Shown: piece after piece, positions 43,201-52,387 of the stretch
Layout of the letters: each line of letters opens with the position of its first letter
Position numbering within the stretch: position 1 is the first letter of the stretch
DNA from: Lunatimonas lonarensis
Lineage (GTDB): Bacteria > Bacteroidota > Bacteroidia > Cytophagales > Cyclobacteriaceae
Direction: 5' to 3'
DNA length: 64,000 nt
Assembly: GCF_000390185.1 (NCBI RefSeq)
Contig: NZ_AQHR01000096.1
Span: forward strand, 1-64,000
Notes under the pieces: model-generated
The model's input: only the letters and a program-made list of their open reading frames with translations
Told to the model about the DNA's origin: nothing
The model's database searches: none
Made by a program: the position numbers and the translations under genes

Positions 43201-43921
43201 TGACCGTGAAATGGCCTATGCACTATGGTTGGCAGGATTCGACGTCAAAGACGTACACATGACCGACCTCATTTATGGAAGAGAAACGTTGGAGGATATA
43301 CATATGATCGTCTTCGTGGGCGGATTCTCCAACTCCGATGTACTTGGATCTGCCAAAGGATGGGCTGGGGCATTTTTGTACAATGAAAAAGCCAAGCAGG
43401 CGTTGGATGCCTTCTATGCCAGAAAGGACACGCTGAGTCTGGGTGTTTGCAATGGCTGCCAACTGATGGTTGAATTGGGTCTACTGTACCCAAACCATGC
43501 TACCCCTGCCAAAATGCTTCACAACGACAGTCACAAATTTGAGTCGACCTTCGTAAATGTGACCGTTCCAGAAAATCAGTCCGTGATGTTTGGATCGCTT
43601 TCCGGCCAACGGCTTGGCGTTTGGGTAGCTCATGGTGAAGGCAAGTTTCACCTCCCCATGCCTAAAGAAGAATACGCATTTGCACTCCAATACAGCTATT
43701 CAGCCTATCCTGGAAACCCCAACGGGTCTGACTATGCGACTGCGGGCATTGTCTCCAAAGACGGTCGTCATTTGGCCATCATGCCCCACATCGAGCGCTC
43801 ACTATTCACTTGGAACTGGCCTTATGTTGGTTCCTCCCTGAAAGGACAGCCACTGACTCCCTGGATACAGGCATTTATAAATGCGAAAAATTGGCTGGAA
43901 AATAGCCCAAAAGAAGTCTAG
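40232..43921 (+). CDS. purL: Phosphoribosylformylglycinamidine synthase
   Basis: The large single-chain form (1229 residues) of FGAM synthase, purine step four: FGAR + ATP + glutamine to FGAM. N-terminal domain, FGAM-synthase linker and two PurM-like ATP domains (SEHCRHKIF, FPTTVEPFNGAATGTGGEIRD, HDHGAGGHLNCLSE) lead to a C-terminal glutaminase with nucleophile Cys1073 in LGVCNGCQ and the HIERS end motif. An ATG 29 codons upstream would cross the predicted -7 promoter box and add a hydrophobic tail not seen in the family, so 40232 is chosen. It stands alone. Confidence 0.95.
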   Translation: MIIFFQSSENIFYALSTQKPLNQEETERLSWLFGGAKRRTEKEITGTFVGPRREMITPWSTNAVEIAANMGFVGIGRIEQFEKVADGYSYDPMLQASYPRLDQELFTVAIKADPVVQVSDIAAYNQQEGLALSDEEVSYLEHVSKELGRPLTDSEVFGFSQVNSEHCRHKIFNGTFRIDGVEKEETLFQLIKKTSKANPNRIVSAYKDNVAFVKGPVATQFAPKSQDKPDFFDITPVETVLSLKAETHNFPTTVEPFNGAATGTGGEIRDRMAGGIASIPLAGTAVYMTSYARTEAERPWEKDQPSRKWLYQSPEEILIKASNGASDFGNKFGQPLICGSVLTFEHQEGERHYGFDKVIMLAGGVGFTRAPYSQKQKPSKGDQIVVMGGDNYRIGMGGSAVSSVNTGQFSNAIELNAVQRSNPEMQKRVANVIRAMAESDENPIISIHDHGAGGHLNCLSELVEETGGRIYIDKLPVGDPTLSAKEIIGNESQERMGLVIRKEDADTLKRIAERERAPFYQVGETTGDMHFSFENQKTGEKPVDWQLTHMFGSSPKTVLEDNGDTTSFPALSYSPEDWQEYLREVIQLEAVACKDWLTNKVDRSVTGRVAKQQTTGAIQLPLNNVAVMALDFDSDRGIATSIGHAPVAALASPEKGSRLAIAEALTNLVWAPIEDGLTGISLSANWMWPAKNPGENDRLYRAVEAVSEFAISLGINIPTGKDSLSMTQKYPDGKTVYSPGTVIISTVGECADITKIVTPDLKDVAGTEVIWIDFSGDSPQLGGSSFAQLLNQIGNEVPDILDAAYFAKAFGTIQKLVLSGDILAGHDISAGGMITSLLEMCFPSEYLGLDIDISAWSEDICTVLFSENPGVLIQVDSGLNLADRLTKAGLVARKLGKVTRNGKLTLHPADQEFDIHSLREYWFKSSYLLDRKQSGAELALARYKNFAQQPLNYQLSANWNGSYEHLGLNPKRKEPSGIRAAIIREKGVNGDREMAYALWLAGFDVKDVHMTDLIYGRETLEDIHMIVFVGGFSNSDVLGSAKGWAGAFLYNEKAKQALDAFYARKDTLSLGVCNGCQLMVELGLLYPNHATPAKMLHNDSHKFESTFVNVTVPENQSVMFGSLSGQRLGVWVAHGEGKFHLPMPKEEYAFALQYSYSAYPGNPNGSDYATAGIVSKDGRHLAIMPHIERSLFTWNWPYVGSSLKGQPLTPWIQAFINAKNWLENSPKEV

Positions 43922-44009
43922 TCAATGACTGGACTTCTAAAATTTTCAGAGCCTGCCGGAAGGCTACGAAACGCCTGAATAATGAATGATTGGCCTCTTC
44001 GTACTTTTG

Positions 44010-46757
44010 CTACAAGCTCATATTGTAACCACCAAAACGGCGTAGATTGTAGGTGAGTGTTAGCATAAAATACTGTTGCAGCACTTGGGTTCTAACATCC
44101 TCCACAAATACGTCCGTCACATTTCGATCTATGCTGGTATTTTGATTTAGCAGGTCAAAAATCGTTAACTTTATTTCTGTCTTTCTGCTTGGCGGAATCC
44201 TAAAGCCTATTTCGGTATTTACCAACAAAATGGATTGGTCAAAGTCCTCTCCTAACCCGGAGTATACCAGGTGATTTGTACTGCCCCCAATAAACAGGCC
44301 TCCCACAAAATTCCAGAAAAGGTCTGCCCTCGTACTGTGGGTGTAGAAGTTGTTGTTCAAGTCCGGCTGTAAACTACTGCTGACCATCGTATAGGTTCCG
44401 GTAGATGAGAGATTGAAATCAACCCGCTCGTTGATATTACTGCTCAGATTGATACCCTGAGACAATCCGGTATTTCTGTTGAAATTCTTCGATCCATTGA
44501 TGATACCCGGCCGGTTGTTCATCCGTAAGCCTGAATTTACGCTTAGATTACTCTTCATAAACTTCAGCGGAAAACCATAGCTCATGTGTCCCCTTGTAAA
44601 CCAATAATTGTCCAAGTTTACCGGACGACTATACTGTCCTCCCTGGGGCAACAGCACCTCGCCTTGAAGCAAGGTATCCCTGTTGGCCACAAAGGTTTCG
44701 TTTCCGATGAAGCTATTCCTGAAATTACCGTAGACGAAAACCATGAATGACCGGTTGGTCTCCGGATTGATCCTACGGAAGCGAACAAACATTCGGTGAC
44801 TATACTCTTGGTCCAGATCAGGATTTCCATTGGATACCTGAAGCGGGTTGGAATTACTGATTACATCCTGCAACTGTCGGATGGTTGGGGCGGTAGTTTG
44901 GGTGTTGTAGTCTACCCGGAGGCTACTGAGCTCTCCCACTTGATAATTGACCACCAATCGGGGAAGCACGTTGGTGAAGTCCCGCTGGGTATTTTCAAAA
45001 CCAGGGAATAGCCGATCACTGTCGATCTTCGCGGATTGGAAATCCAAATTGGAGAAAACCGAAACCTTCTCCGACCGGAAGCTGTATCCAACACCGGCCC
45101 ATTGCGTCATGTAGCCATTTTCAAAAATGTTGGTTAGCGCGCTGTCCAATCGGATGATCCCACTTTCCTGCTCCCTGGCAGTCACCTGTTGATCCGTGTC
45201 CGAGAGATTGTTGGTAATTCTGTAATTGAACCTCAGATTTGACTTCTCGCCCAAGGGTTCGAAAAAATTCACACTTGCACTGTAATACAAACTGTTATAC
45301 GTGTTCCTTCTAAACTGGATGAGGCTATCCAGTCTATTTGACAGGTAGTTTTCGTTTACCGCGACCAGATCCGAATTGCTCTTGCTATCGTAGGTACTGG
45401 TGTACAAGCTGGTAGAGAGGGCCCTACCTTTTTTTGCAAACCGATACCGATAAATGAAAGAGTTACCAAAATTCATCGATTCGCGGGTATGATCGGTGAT
45501 ATTGTCGTTCCGGCTTATGGGATTATCTCGGTCGAACAAATTGACAGCGTCCCGAATATTGGTGGAGTTACTCTTATCGTATCCAAAACGCGGCCTTAGG
45601 ATGATCGCGTGGCGCTCATTTATTTTGTAGTCGATGCGGACGTTCATACGGTGGCTCTGCGTGACCGTTTGGCTATAACGGCTTTCGTTGTACAATTGCA
45701 GGCTGTCATTCGGAAGTATATACTCCCTAGAAGAAAGGCGGTTTAGTACGTTATCCCTGTTATTGAAAAAATAGCTACCCGTCACCTTCATCTTTTCATC
45801 TAGGTATTCATCGGAAAAATTCACCCCCAGCGCGTTTGTATTCGTAATGCCCGGCAGATTTCCTACCGTAAGGTCACTTCCGCCCCCTCGCCTACTATCG
45901 TCGGTTTCTAGATTCCCCAATTCATCAGAGCCAAAATTCTGCTGGTTGATATTATTGCTCAACCCCAAAATAGACAATCGTTGCGGGCCGTTGAAAAGAT
46001 TCAACGCTCCGCCCGCGAGGTAATTTCCATCTGTGCCGTAGCCTCCGTAGAATTTGCCAAACCTCCCGGCCCTTTTGTCCGGCTTGGTTATGATATTGAT
46101 CGTTTTGATAGTTTCTCCGTCATCAACCCCTGTAAGCTGTGCCTCATCGCCCCGTCTGTCTAAAAACTCTACCCGTTCGATGACCTCTGCGGGCAGGTTC
46201 TTTAGTGCGGCCGCAGGATTATCCCCAAAGAAAGGGCGGCCATCCACCAGTATTTCCTTCACTTCTTCTCCTTGGACCTGAATCACCCCGTTCTGAATGA
46301 CCACGCCGGGCATTTTTCGCACCAGCTCATCGGCATCGGCTTCGGGACGGGTTTTAAATGCCGCAGCATTAAATGCGACCGTATCGCCACGTACCTCACC
46401 GCCGAGCGCATCCGCAGAAATTTCAAATGCCTCCAGTTCCTGTCCATCACTTTCAATTTCGAAGGTTCCGAGCAGCGTTCCAGTCGGAGCTTTCATCTTT
46501 TCGCGAAATGTCTTATATCCAATGAAGGAAACCTCTACGAAAAACTCGGATTCACTTGGCTTTTTGATTCGAAAGGAGCCATCAAAATCGGTGTAGGTGG
46601 AACTTAGGGTTTCACCGTCGTCCGTCTTCAAAAACACGTAGGCTCCAAAAAGCTCATCCTTAGTCTGTTTATCCAACACCTTGCCTGTAAAAAACTCCTG
46701 CCCTAGAACCTGGTTGGAAAAGCATATAAGAAAGAAAAAAAAGAAATACTTTGACAT
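44010..46757 (-). CDS. TonB-dependent receptor-type outer-membrane protein (915 aa)
   Basis: The signal peptide (about 1-20, ending VLGQ) is followed by a carboxypeptidase-regulatory-like Ig domain (residues 20-115; GKVLDKQTKDELFGAYVFL), a plug (about 115-235, with KMPGVVIQNG and ILVDGRPFFGD), and an outer-membrane barrel of the Bacteroidota OMP_b-brl_3 type. A start seven codons further up would add polar residues before the signal and is rejected. No SusD partner or substrate-specific gene is adjacent, so it is probably not a glycan Sus pair. Imported ligand unknown. Confidence 0.9.
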   Translation of the reverse strand: MSKYFFFFFLICFSNQVLGQEFFTGKVLDKQTKDELFGAYVFLKTDDGETLSSTYTDFDGSFRIKKPSESEFFVEVSFIGYKTFREKMKAPTGTLLGTFEIESDGQELEAFEISADALGGEVRGDTVAFNAAAFKTRPEADADELVRKMPGVVIQNGVIQVQGEEVKEILVDGRPFFGDNPAAALKNLPAEVIERVEFLDRRGDEAQLTGVDDGETIKTINIITKPDKRAGRFGKFYGGYGTDGNYLAGGALNLFNGPQRLSILGLSNNINQQNFGSDELGNLETDDSRRGGGSDLTVGNLPGITNTNALGVNFSDEYLDEKMKVTGSYFFNNRDNVLNRLSSREYILPNDSLQLYNESRYSQTVTQSHRMNVRIDYKINERHAIILRPRFGYDKSNSTNIRDAVNLFDRDNPISRNDNITDHTRESMNFGNSFIYRYRFAKKGRALSTSLYTSTYDSKSNSDLVAVNENYLSNRLDSLIQFRRNTYNSLYYSASVNFFEPLGEKSNLRFNYRITNNLSDTDQQVTAREQESGIIRLDSALTNIFENGYMTQWAGVGYSFRSEKVSVFSNLDFQSAKIDSDRLFPGFENTQRDFTNVLPRLVVNYQVGELSSLRVDYNTQTTAPTIRQLQDVISNSNPLQVSNGNPDLDQEYSHRMFVRFRRINPETNRSFMVFVYGNFRNSFIGNETFVANRDTLLQGEVLLPQGGQYSRPVNLDNYWFTRGHMSYGFPLKFMKSNLSVNSGLRMNNRPGIINGSKNFNRNTGLSQGINLSSNINERVDFNLSSTGTYTMVSSSLQPDLNNNFYTHSTRADLFWNFVGGLFIGGSTNHLVYSGLGEDFDQSILLVNTEIGFRIPPSRKTEIKLTIFDLLNQNTSIDRNVTDVFVEDVRTQVLQQYFMLTLTYNLRRFGGYNMSL

Positions 46758-47044
46758 CAATGGGTAAATTTGCAATGAATACGATAAATTTTCAGCAAGT
46801 TGGACAACGCCTCCCCGCTTACCTATTTGTTTTATGTTAAAGCCCTATTCAGGTGTTATATGGTCATTTTGTGGGTTGCTTCCGGCAAATAAAATTGAGG
46901 GTAGAAATTTTTAGAAAAAACACAAATCCGAAGCAATCACCAAATAAACCACTGATAATTATCCATTTGTGTGAAACCTGCAATATAAAGTGGCCCATGA
47001 AGCCTCTCTGCATCGAAATTTTACAAAATTTGACGCAAAATGAA

Positions 47045-47076
47045 TTTGCATTAAAAAAAAAGACGTCCTACATTTG
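47045..47076 (+). promoter_or_regulatory. Bacteroidetes-type promoter of tRNA-Gln
   Basis: TTTG (47045-47048), 20 bp, then TACATTTG (47069-47076), a full consensus match; the expected start is near 47083, 22 bases before the tRNA. The 270 bp between the receptor gene and this promoter show nothing else; a possible 84-codon frame across it overlaps the promoter and was rejected. Confidence 0.8.
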
Positions 47077-47104
47077 TGACACCAAAGCCGAAAGCGGGGT
47101 AAAT

Positions 47105-47177
47105 TGACCGATGGTGTAACTGGCAACACGTCTGATTTTGGTTCAGAAGAGTCTAGGTTCGAGCCCTAGTCGGTCAA
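47105..47177 (+). tRNA. tRNA-Gln (anticodon TTG)
   Basis: A full cloverleaf: acceptor TGACCGA/TCGGTCA; D-arm GTGT/ACAC; anticodon stem TCTGA/TCAGA with loop TTTTGGT, giving anticodon TTG for CAA; T-arm CTAGG/CCTAG with loop TTCGAGC; discriminator A. CCA is not encoded, as is usual here. Confidence 0.97.
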
Positions 47178-47200
47178 CATTTAAAGAGTATAACGGTGAG

Positions 47201-47223
47201 AGGGCGTCAAAAGCGCCCTTTTT
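47201..47223 (+). terminator. Terminator after tRNA-Gln
   Basis: AGGGCG-tcaaaag-CGCCCT hairpin followed by five T. Confidence 0.85.
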
Positions 47224-47566
47224 GCGTTATTTGGGTTATATGGCTCGGGTTGATTTTTTGAATAGCTTGGTTCAATATGCATAAAATACGCCAGCCAGAT
47301 ATACCTTTTTATAAACGCATCCGGCCCGGCAGAAGCGCGAGGCGCTACGCTACCTCTCTGTACTTTTAGAAAAAAAAGAAACCGACCTGAATTTCTATTG
47401 GCCTCTTGAAACTAAATACAAGACGATTTCGGCCATTTCCGGAGGTAGTATGGGCGTTTTTGTCAATTATAGGATTGGTGGGTTTAATGGAAATAAGCCC
47501 CGAGGGCGAAATATCGCCAGCGGTGGAAATAGCTCCTTCGGGCGGGATTGAGCGAGGTGGTGGGGT
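47224..47566. other. Non-coding gap between tRNA-Gln and the Abi-like gene
   Basis: 343 bp without a gene. It holds a short hairpin AGCG-cgagg-CGCT near 47335 and a degenerate pair of GAAATA-x-GCYCC blocks near 47489 and 47530. No second copy of the tRNA-Gln 3' end was found, so there is no att-site evidence for an insertion here. Confidence 0.5.
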
Positions 47567-48598
47567 TTAGTCGTTTTGGGTTATTTCCTTAAATTGTGGT
47601 TCTGAGCCGATGGGATAGATCCATTCCATGTGGCTGGGGAAAATAAGATGCTTTCTTTCTATGCTCGAAAGGAAGCGGTGATCTATAAGCCAGTCTTTTA
47701 GGTCTGTACGCTCGTCTACGTCAAATCGGGTAACGATATGATAGAAAAGGAACACCCGTTCCCACTGACCCATACCAGCCTCAACCGCGTCAAGATATTT
47801 CTCTAGACCGTTATCCATCATGTACCTGAAGAGGTAGTAATAGGATCGTTGGTAGGAACCAAAAGACGTTTCACGGAGAGCTGTACGGATTAAAAACGCC
47901 ACCTCATTTTTAAGAAGAGGGTATTCAGGTTCCTTCATCGCAAAAAACAGATTCCATACTCCTTCCAACTCAAGCCTCATGGGAACCCAATTATATCCAT
48001 GGTTTTTTAGAAAAATGTCTGCTTGAACAATATCTCTAGGATATTTCCATGCGTCTATCCTTCCAGACATCCAATTTATTAAATGATCAAAATAGAGGTG
48101 AAAGGCTTTATCTCCGGTTTCTGTTTGTTCCTCCAATCTAAAAACAACAGAATTCCTAATAAGAAAATGCTGTTCCAATATCCTGAAAAAGGTCTGAACT
48201 ATAGAGTCCTCTTTCATTTGTTTGATTTGCTTATTCAGCGCCCTTGCCTGTTTTTTTAATTGGGTGGTGGATTTCTTCATCTCATCCCTATTATCCCGTA
48301 GCTCTTGTTGCTGATAGATGAGCTGGAGGCGCTGGCCTAGGAAGGCGACGAAGATGAGGATTACACCTGTAAGGGAAGCAAGGGTTACCGAGATGCCAAC
48401 TGCGTAGTCATGGGTATTATTTGGAAAAATGCTATGTACCCAAATATGGCATCTGGAATAAATATAAAACGAGCCAACCGAAAGTAAGGCTAAAATGCCC
48501 GCAAGGGGTGTCAACACATAAATGGAGATATTCAGTACTTTCTCCTTACCTTCCCACCGTTTCTGTTTCTTACTTGATGCTTTATCCTCTTTGCCCAT
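47567..48598 (-). CDS. Putative phage abortive infection-type membrane protein (343 aa)
   Basis: Two N-terminal membrane helices (22-48 and 65-88), a coiled coil (about 90-132, rich in QQQ and KK), then a helical C-terminal domain (about 135-320) with FFRILEQHF, YYYLFRYMMDNG and VFLFYHIVTR. This order (two helices, coiled coil, helical domain with paired aromatic motifs) matches proteins annotated as putative phage abortive infection proteins, and is the basis of the call. Those are predicted to kill or halt the infected cell; no mechanism is established. No toxin-antitoxin partner is adjacent. It lies near a tRNA gene, a frequent site of acquired defence genes. Confidence 0.6.
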   Translation of the reverse strand: MGKEDKASSKKQKRWEGKEKVLNISIYVLTPLAGILALLSVGSFYIYSRCHIWVHSIFPNNTHDYAVGISVTLASLTGVILIFVAFLGQRLQLIYQQQELRDNRDEMKKSTTQLKKQARALNKQIKQMKEDSIVQTFFRILEQHFLIRNSVVFRLEEQTETGDKAFHLYFDHLINWMSGRIDAWKYPRDIVQADIFLKNHGYNWVPMRLELEGVWNLFFAMKEPEYPLLKNEVAFLIRTALRETSFGSYQRSYYYLFRYMMDNGLEKYLDAVEAGMGQWERVFLFYHIVTRFDVDERTDLKDWLIDHRFLSSIERKHLIFPSHMEWIYPIGSEPQFKEITQND

Positions 48599-48998
48599 CG
48601 TTTTTTAGGAACAATATAAGCCAAATCGCCCGGATTTATGGTGTACGGAGGCAATTGCTGCACGTGAAATCCTAGTAGGGCCAATTTGTACATAAGCCTT
48701 AAACCTACCACTAGTGAAACCGAAACGGGCGATCCTTACTTTATATAAAATTCTGGTTAAGTTCGCTTGCCGCCATGACCAGAATCTTTACCTCTCCCCG
48801 TCTCGGTGGCGGACGTCGGCAAGCTTGCAGCGTACAGACCCATAGCCCTTTCTATTTGCCGGGAGAAATCCCTTTAGTTCTATTCCGATCGGCCGATGTA
48901 GCATTTTTCCCGGTCAAATGCAGATTAGCCCTGTCCCCGACTGCGACGGCCAACGATTAATATCTGATGCGATCCCTGTCAATTTGTCCGATTTTTGC
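48599..48998. other. Non-coding gap upstream of miaB
   Basis: 400 bp without a credible gene. A perfect 8-bp inverted pair (ATTCTGGT near 48749 / ACCAGAAT near 48777) is the only visible structure; it spans a GC-rich loop and is not a terminator. Confidence 0.4.
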
Positions 48999-49006
48999 TA
49001 ATTTTG
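48999..49006 (+). promoter_or_regulatory. -7 element of the miaB operon promoter
   Basis: TAATTTTG, a full match to TAnnTTTG, ends 21 bp before the ATG at 49028. A TTG start at 48995 would sit on top of the promoter and is rejected. Confidence 0.6.
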
Positions 49007-49027
49007 CTTGCTCGCGAATGTTCTCCC

Positions 49028-50488
49028 ATGGAAGAGTTGATCAAAGACATAGATATATTACCCGCTGAAGACGCGCAGGCATGCGAATACAAGGTGACCA
49101 AAGAAGAAAACACCGGAAGGTCCAAAAAGCTCTACATTGAAAGTTACGGCTGCCAGATGAATTTTTCGGACAGTGAAATCGTCGCATCCATAATGAAAGA
49201 GCATGGCTTCGATACCACGTCTTCGTTTGAAAAGGCCGATGTGATATTTTTAAATACCTGCTCCATAAGAGACAAGGCCGAACAGACCGTACGTAAGCGC
49301 CTGCAGCAATTCAATCAGGTCAAAATCAACCGCCCGGATCTTACCATTGGTGTGTTGGGGTGTATGGCCGAACGCCTTAAGGAGAAATTGCTCGAAGAGG
49401 AGCAGCTCGTGGACGTCGTAGTGGGCCCAGATGCCTACAGGGATCTGCCCCACCTGGTGATGGCCGCCGAAGATGGGCAAAAAGGTGTAAACACCTTTCT
49501 ATCTCGAGAGGAAACCTACGCGGATATTTCACCCGTGCGCCTGAATTCAAACGGCGTTTCTGCGTTCATCTCCATCATGCGTGGCTGTGACAACATGTGT
49601 TCGTTTTGCGTGGTGCCCTTTACCCGAGGAAGAGAACGAAGCAGGGATCCCTTCTCCATCGTACGCGAAGCCGAAGCTTTGGTAGCTCAAGGTTATAAAG
49701 AGGTAACCCTTTTGGGGCAAAACGTGGACAGCTACAAATGGTCTCCCGAAGAGAACAACAAAGCCCGACTGAACAAACTGGATGCTCCTCAAACGGAAAT
49801 TGTAAATTTCGCTAACTTACTGGAAATGGTTGCCCAGGTAAGTCCTCTCCTGAGGGTTCGGTTTTCCACCTCGCATCCCAAGGATATCACCGATGAGGTG
49901 CTTTACACGATGAAGAGGTACGACAATATCTGCAAATACATTCACCTGCCTGTTCAAAGTGGCAACTCCCGAATTCTGGAGCTCATGAACCGAACCTACG
50001 ACAGGGAATGGTATTTGGAGCGTGTAGCGAAAATAAGGGAAATATTGGGAGAGGAATGCGGCATTTCTTCCGATATGATCGCGGGATTTTGCTCCGAAAC
50101 TGAATCGGAACACCTGGATACGCTAAGCATGATGGACATGGTGGAATACGACTTTTCCTACATGTTCTATTATTCGGAGCGACCGGGCACCTTGGCCGCC
50201 AAAAAATACGCCGACGACATTCCGCTGGAAACCAAAAAACGCCGTCTTCAGGAAATCATCGAGAAGCAAAACCAGCTTTCGCTGAAGAGAAACAAAATGG
50301 ATATAGGCAAATCTCAGGAAATCCTGATAGAAGGCACCTCCAAACGGTCCCCAGATTTCCTTAAGGGACGTAATACGGCAAACAAAGTAGTGATTGTACC
50401 GAAAGGAAACCTAGGAATCGGGCAATACGTCACAGTAAAGATAACAGATTGCTCATCGGCAACGCTCTTCGGTGAGGTAGTCGGATAA
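49028..50488 (+). CDS. miaB: tRNA-2-methylthio-N6-dimethylallyladenosine synthase
   Basis: Radical SAM methylthiotransferase that adds a methylthio group to i6A at position 37 of tRNAs reading UNN codons. N-terminal MTTase domain with three cluster cysteines ([23 protein letters not shown]), radical [11 protein letters not shown] (CxxxCxxC) near residue 180, and a C-terminal TRAM domain (about 410-475). Length (486) is slightly long because of the first 40 residues. It begins the five-gene run miaB-EBP-lptE-TPR-secG seen together in Bacteroidota; the EBP starts 13 bp after its stop. Confidence 0.96.
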   Translation: MEELIKDIDILPAEDAQACEYKVTKEENTGRSKKLYIESYGCQMNFSDSEIVASIMKEHGFDTTSSFEKADVIFLNTCSIRDKAEQTVRKRLQQFNQVKINRPDLTIGVLGCMAERLKEKLLEEEQLVDVVVGPDAYRDLPHLVMAAEDGQKGVNTFLSREETYADISPVRLNSNGVSAFISIMRGCDNMCSFCVVPFTRGRERSRDPFSIVREAEALVAQGYKEVTLLGQNVDSYKWSPEENNKARLNKLDAPQTEIVNFANLLEMVAQVSPLLRVRFSTSHPKDITDEVLYTMKRYDNICKYIHLPVQSGNSRILELMNRTYDREWYLERVAKIREILGEECGISSDMIAGFCSETESEHLDTLSMMDMVEYDFSYMFYYSERPGTLAAKKYADDIPLETKKRRLQEIIEKQNQLSLKRNKMDIGKSQEILIEGTSKRSPDFLKGRNTANKVVIVPKGNLGIGQYVTVKITDCSSATLFGEVVG

Positions 50489-50501
50489 TTGCCCGTTTAT
50501 T

Positions 50502-51812
50502 ATGATGATGATTAGTGACGCGGAGATTCTGGGTGTAAAGCAGCGCTTTGGCATCATTGGGAACAGTCCCCTGCTAAACCATGCCATTCAGGTAGCCATG
50601 CAGGCTTCTCCTACCGACATGACCGTATTGATCACCGGTGAAAGCGGGAGCGGAAAGGAATCTTTTTCCAAAATCATCCATTCGCTCAGCACCCGAAAAC
50701 ACGGTAAATTCATAGCCATCAACTGCGGTGCGATACCCGAGGGAACGATTGATTCCGAATTGTTTGGCCACGAAAAAGGATCCTTTACCGGTGCGTACGA
50801 GGCCAGAAAGGGATATTTTGAAGTAACCGACGGGGGATCGATCTTTTTGGACGAGATTGGGGAGATGCCGTTGGGAACGCAGGCTAGACTCCTGAGGGTA
50901 TTGGAGAACGGCGAGTTTATCAAGGTAGGCTCCTCGAAAGTACAAAAAACAGATGTCCGGGTCATCGCCGCTACCAATGTAAACCTATTGAAAGCGGTGG
51001 AAAAGGGGAAATTCCGCGAAGACCTGTATTACCGACTGAACACGGTACCCATTTATGTGCCTCCGCTACGACAGCGTGGTGACGACATCATTCTTCTGTT
51101 TCGTAAATTTTCTTCCGATTTCTCTGACAGATACCAGGTAAAGCCCATATCGCTGACCGATGAAGCAAAAGCCTTGCTTTTGAAGTTCCCATTTCCGGGA
51201 AATATTCGCCAACTCAAAAATTTGGCGGAACAGATCTCCCTGCTGGAATCCACCCGTGAAGTGGATGCAGAAACTCTTGCCAAGTACCTTCCCAGTACCA
51301 CATACAATTTGCCCGCTTCGCTGCCAAGCCAAAGCTTTGGGTCTGATAAACAGGATTTTTCGGAACGAGAGCTTTTGTACAAGGTTCTTTTTGACATGAA
51401 AAAGGACATGACAGAACTCAAAAAGATGGTGTTGGAATCATTCCAATCGGGGGGGCTCAATCAAGCCATCATTAAAAAACACCAGGGATTGTTCGAGGAT
51501 ATGGACATGCAAGTAGATAACTTCCCCTCCGAGGAATCGCTGTCCCCGAACCTTCCGCTCGTACTGGAAAATCTTCCGGAAAAAGAAACGCAGGACATCA
51601 ACCTAGCCAAAAGGGAATATAAAGAGGAGATCATCGAGGATATAGCCCATGAGGAAGACGACCACTCGCTTTCGATCGAAAAAAAGGAAAAAGAGCTGAT
51701 CATCCGCGCCCTTAGAAAACACGGGAACAAACGAAAATATGCAGCACAGGATTTGGGGATCTCTGAGAGAACCCTCTACCGAAAAATCAAACAATATGAC
51801 ATTGAGGAATAA
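50502..51812 (+). CDS. Sigma-54-dependent transcriptional activator without a sensor domain (436 aa)
   Basis: The AAA+ core begins near residue 15: Walker A GESGSGKES (46-54), the sigma-54 contact loop GSFTGA (93-98; canonical is GAFTGA), Walker B GGSIFLDEIGE and Arg finger region to about 250. An acidic linker of about 120 residues (270-390) precedes a Fis-type helix-turn-helix (about 395-436; NKRKYAAQDLGISERTLYRKI). No receiver, GAF or PAS domain precedes the core, as in PspF, so control must come from another protein, from expression, or from DNA. It lies in the miaB/secG run and overlaps lptE by 17 bp. A sigma-54-like promoter precedes groES 3.9 kb downstream. Confidence 0.92.
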   Translation: MMMISDAEILGVKQRFGIIGNSPLLNHAIQVAMQASPTDMTVLITGESGSGKESFSKIIHSLSTRKHGKFIAINCGAIPEGTIDSELFGHEKGSFTGAYEARKGYFEVTDGGSIFLDEIGEMPLGTQARLLRVLENGEFIKVGSSKVQKTDVRVIAATNVNLLKAVEKGKFREDLYYRLNTVPIYVPPLRQRGDDIILLFRKFSSDFSDRYQVKPISLTDEAKALLLKFPFPGNIRQLKNLAEQISLLESTREVDAETLAKYLPSTTYNLPASLPSQSFGSDKQDFSERELLYKVLFDMKKDMTELKKMVLESFQSGGLNQAIIKKHQGLFEDMDMQVDNFPSEESLSPNLPLVLENLPEKETQDINLAKREYKEEIIEDIAHEEDDHSLSIEKKEKELIIRALRKHGNKRKYAAQDLGISERTLYRKIKQYDIEE

Positions 51813-52341
51813 GCCCTGTTTGGCATCGTTGGTTTCCATCTGCTTAGGTTTCCTGTTGATATCGTGCAGGGTAGAGTATAGCTTTACGGGAACCACACTT
51901 GACTATAACATTACCAAGACATTTTCTGTCGAAAACTTCTTCAATGATTCCGGCGGGGGACCGGCAAATATGGGGCAGCTATTTACAGAAAACCTCAAGG
52001 ACTATTTTCAACGAAACACCCAATTGGAGTTAATTCGAAACAATGGGGATCTGCAGTTTTCGGGGGCAATAAGCCGATACACAATCACACCGCAGGCCAC
52101 CGTATCCAGTCAAAGTCCCACCCAACCGGACCGTGCCGGTCAGATGAGAATCACCATAGGCGTAGAGGTGGAATTTGTCAATCTGGCAGATGAATCGGAA
52201 AACATGAAGCGAACCTTTTCGTTTTTTCAAGACTATGATCCCCGCAATACCTCCTTGCTTCAAGTGGAAACCGATTTAGTGGAGGTTATTTTCGAGAATA
52301 TCATTCAAGATGTGTTTACTTCCACGGTTGCAAACTGGTGA
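51796..52341 (+). CDS. lptE: LptE-family outer-membrane lipoprotein
   Basis: Lipobox LISC (Cys24) after a hydrophobic signal; LptE supports LptD in placing lipopolysaccharide in the outer leaflet. The mature part (about 155 residues) shows the mixed beta/alpha LptE outline (ENLKDYFQRNTQLELIRNNGDLQFSGAISRY). The start is the ATG at 51796, 17 bp inside the preceding activator gene. Recognition rests on signal, size, motif and position; LptE sequences diverge strongly, but this neighbourhood supports the name. Confidence 0.8.
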   Translation: MTLRNKPCLASLVSICLGFLLISCRVEYSFTGTTLDYNITKTFSVENFFNDSGGGPANMGQLFTENLKDYFQRNTQLELIRNNGDLQFSGAISRYTITPQATVSSQSPTQPDRAGQMRITIGVEVEFVNLADESENMKRTFSFFQDYDPRNTSLLQVETDLVEVIFENIIQDVFTSTVANW

Positions 52342-52387
52342 TTTTACCGTATAAATTTTTATCTTTAGGGAAAACAATCTTAATACC

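Noticed and set aside
46853-47107. 84-codon plus-strand frame before tRNA-Gln
   Set aside because: It runs across the tRNA promoter and into the tRNA, and has no recognisable composition or motif.
47224-47566. Att-site duplication of the tRNA-Gln 3' end
   Set aside because: No second copy of the T-arm or acceptor sequence was found through the Abi-like gene, so there is no sign of a tRNA-Gln-integrated island.
48775-48960. 61-codon frame upstream of miaB
   Set aside because: No coding signature, no ribosome binding site; probably chance in a GC-rich stretch.
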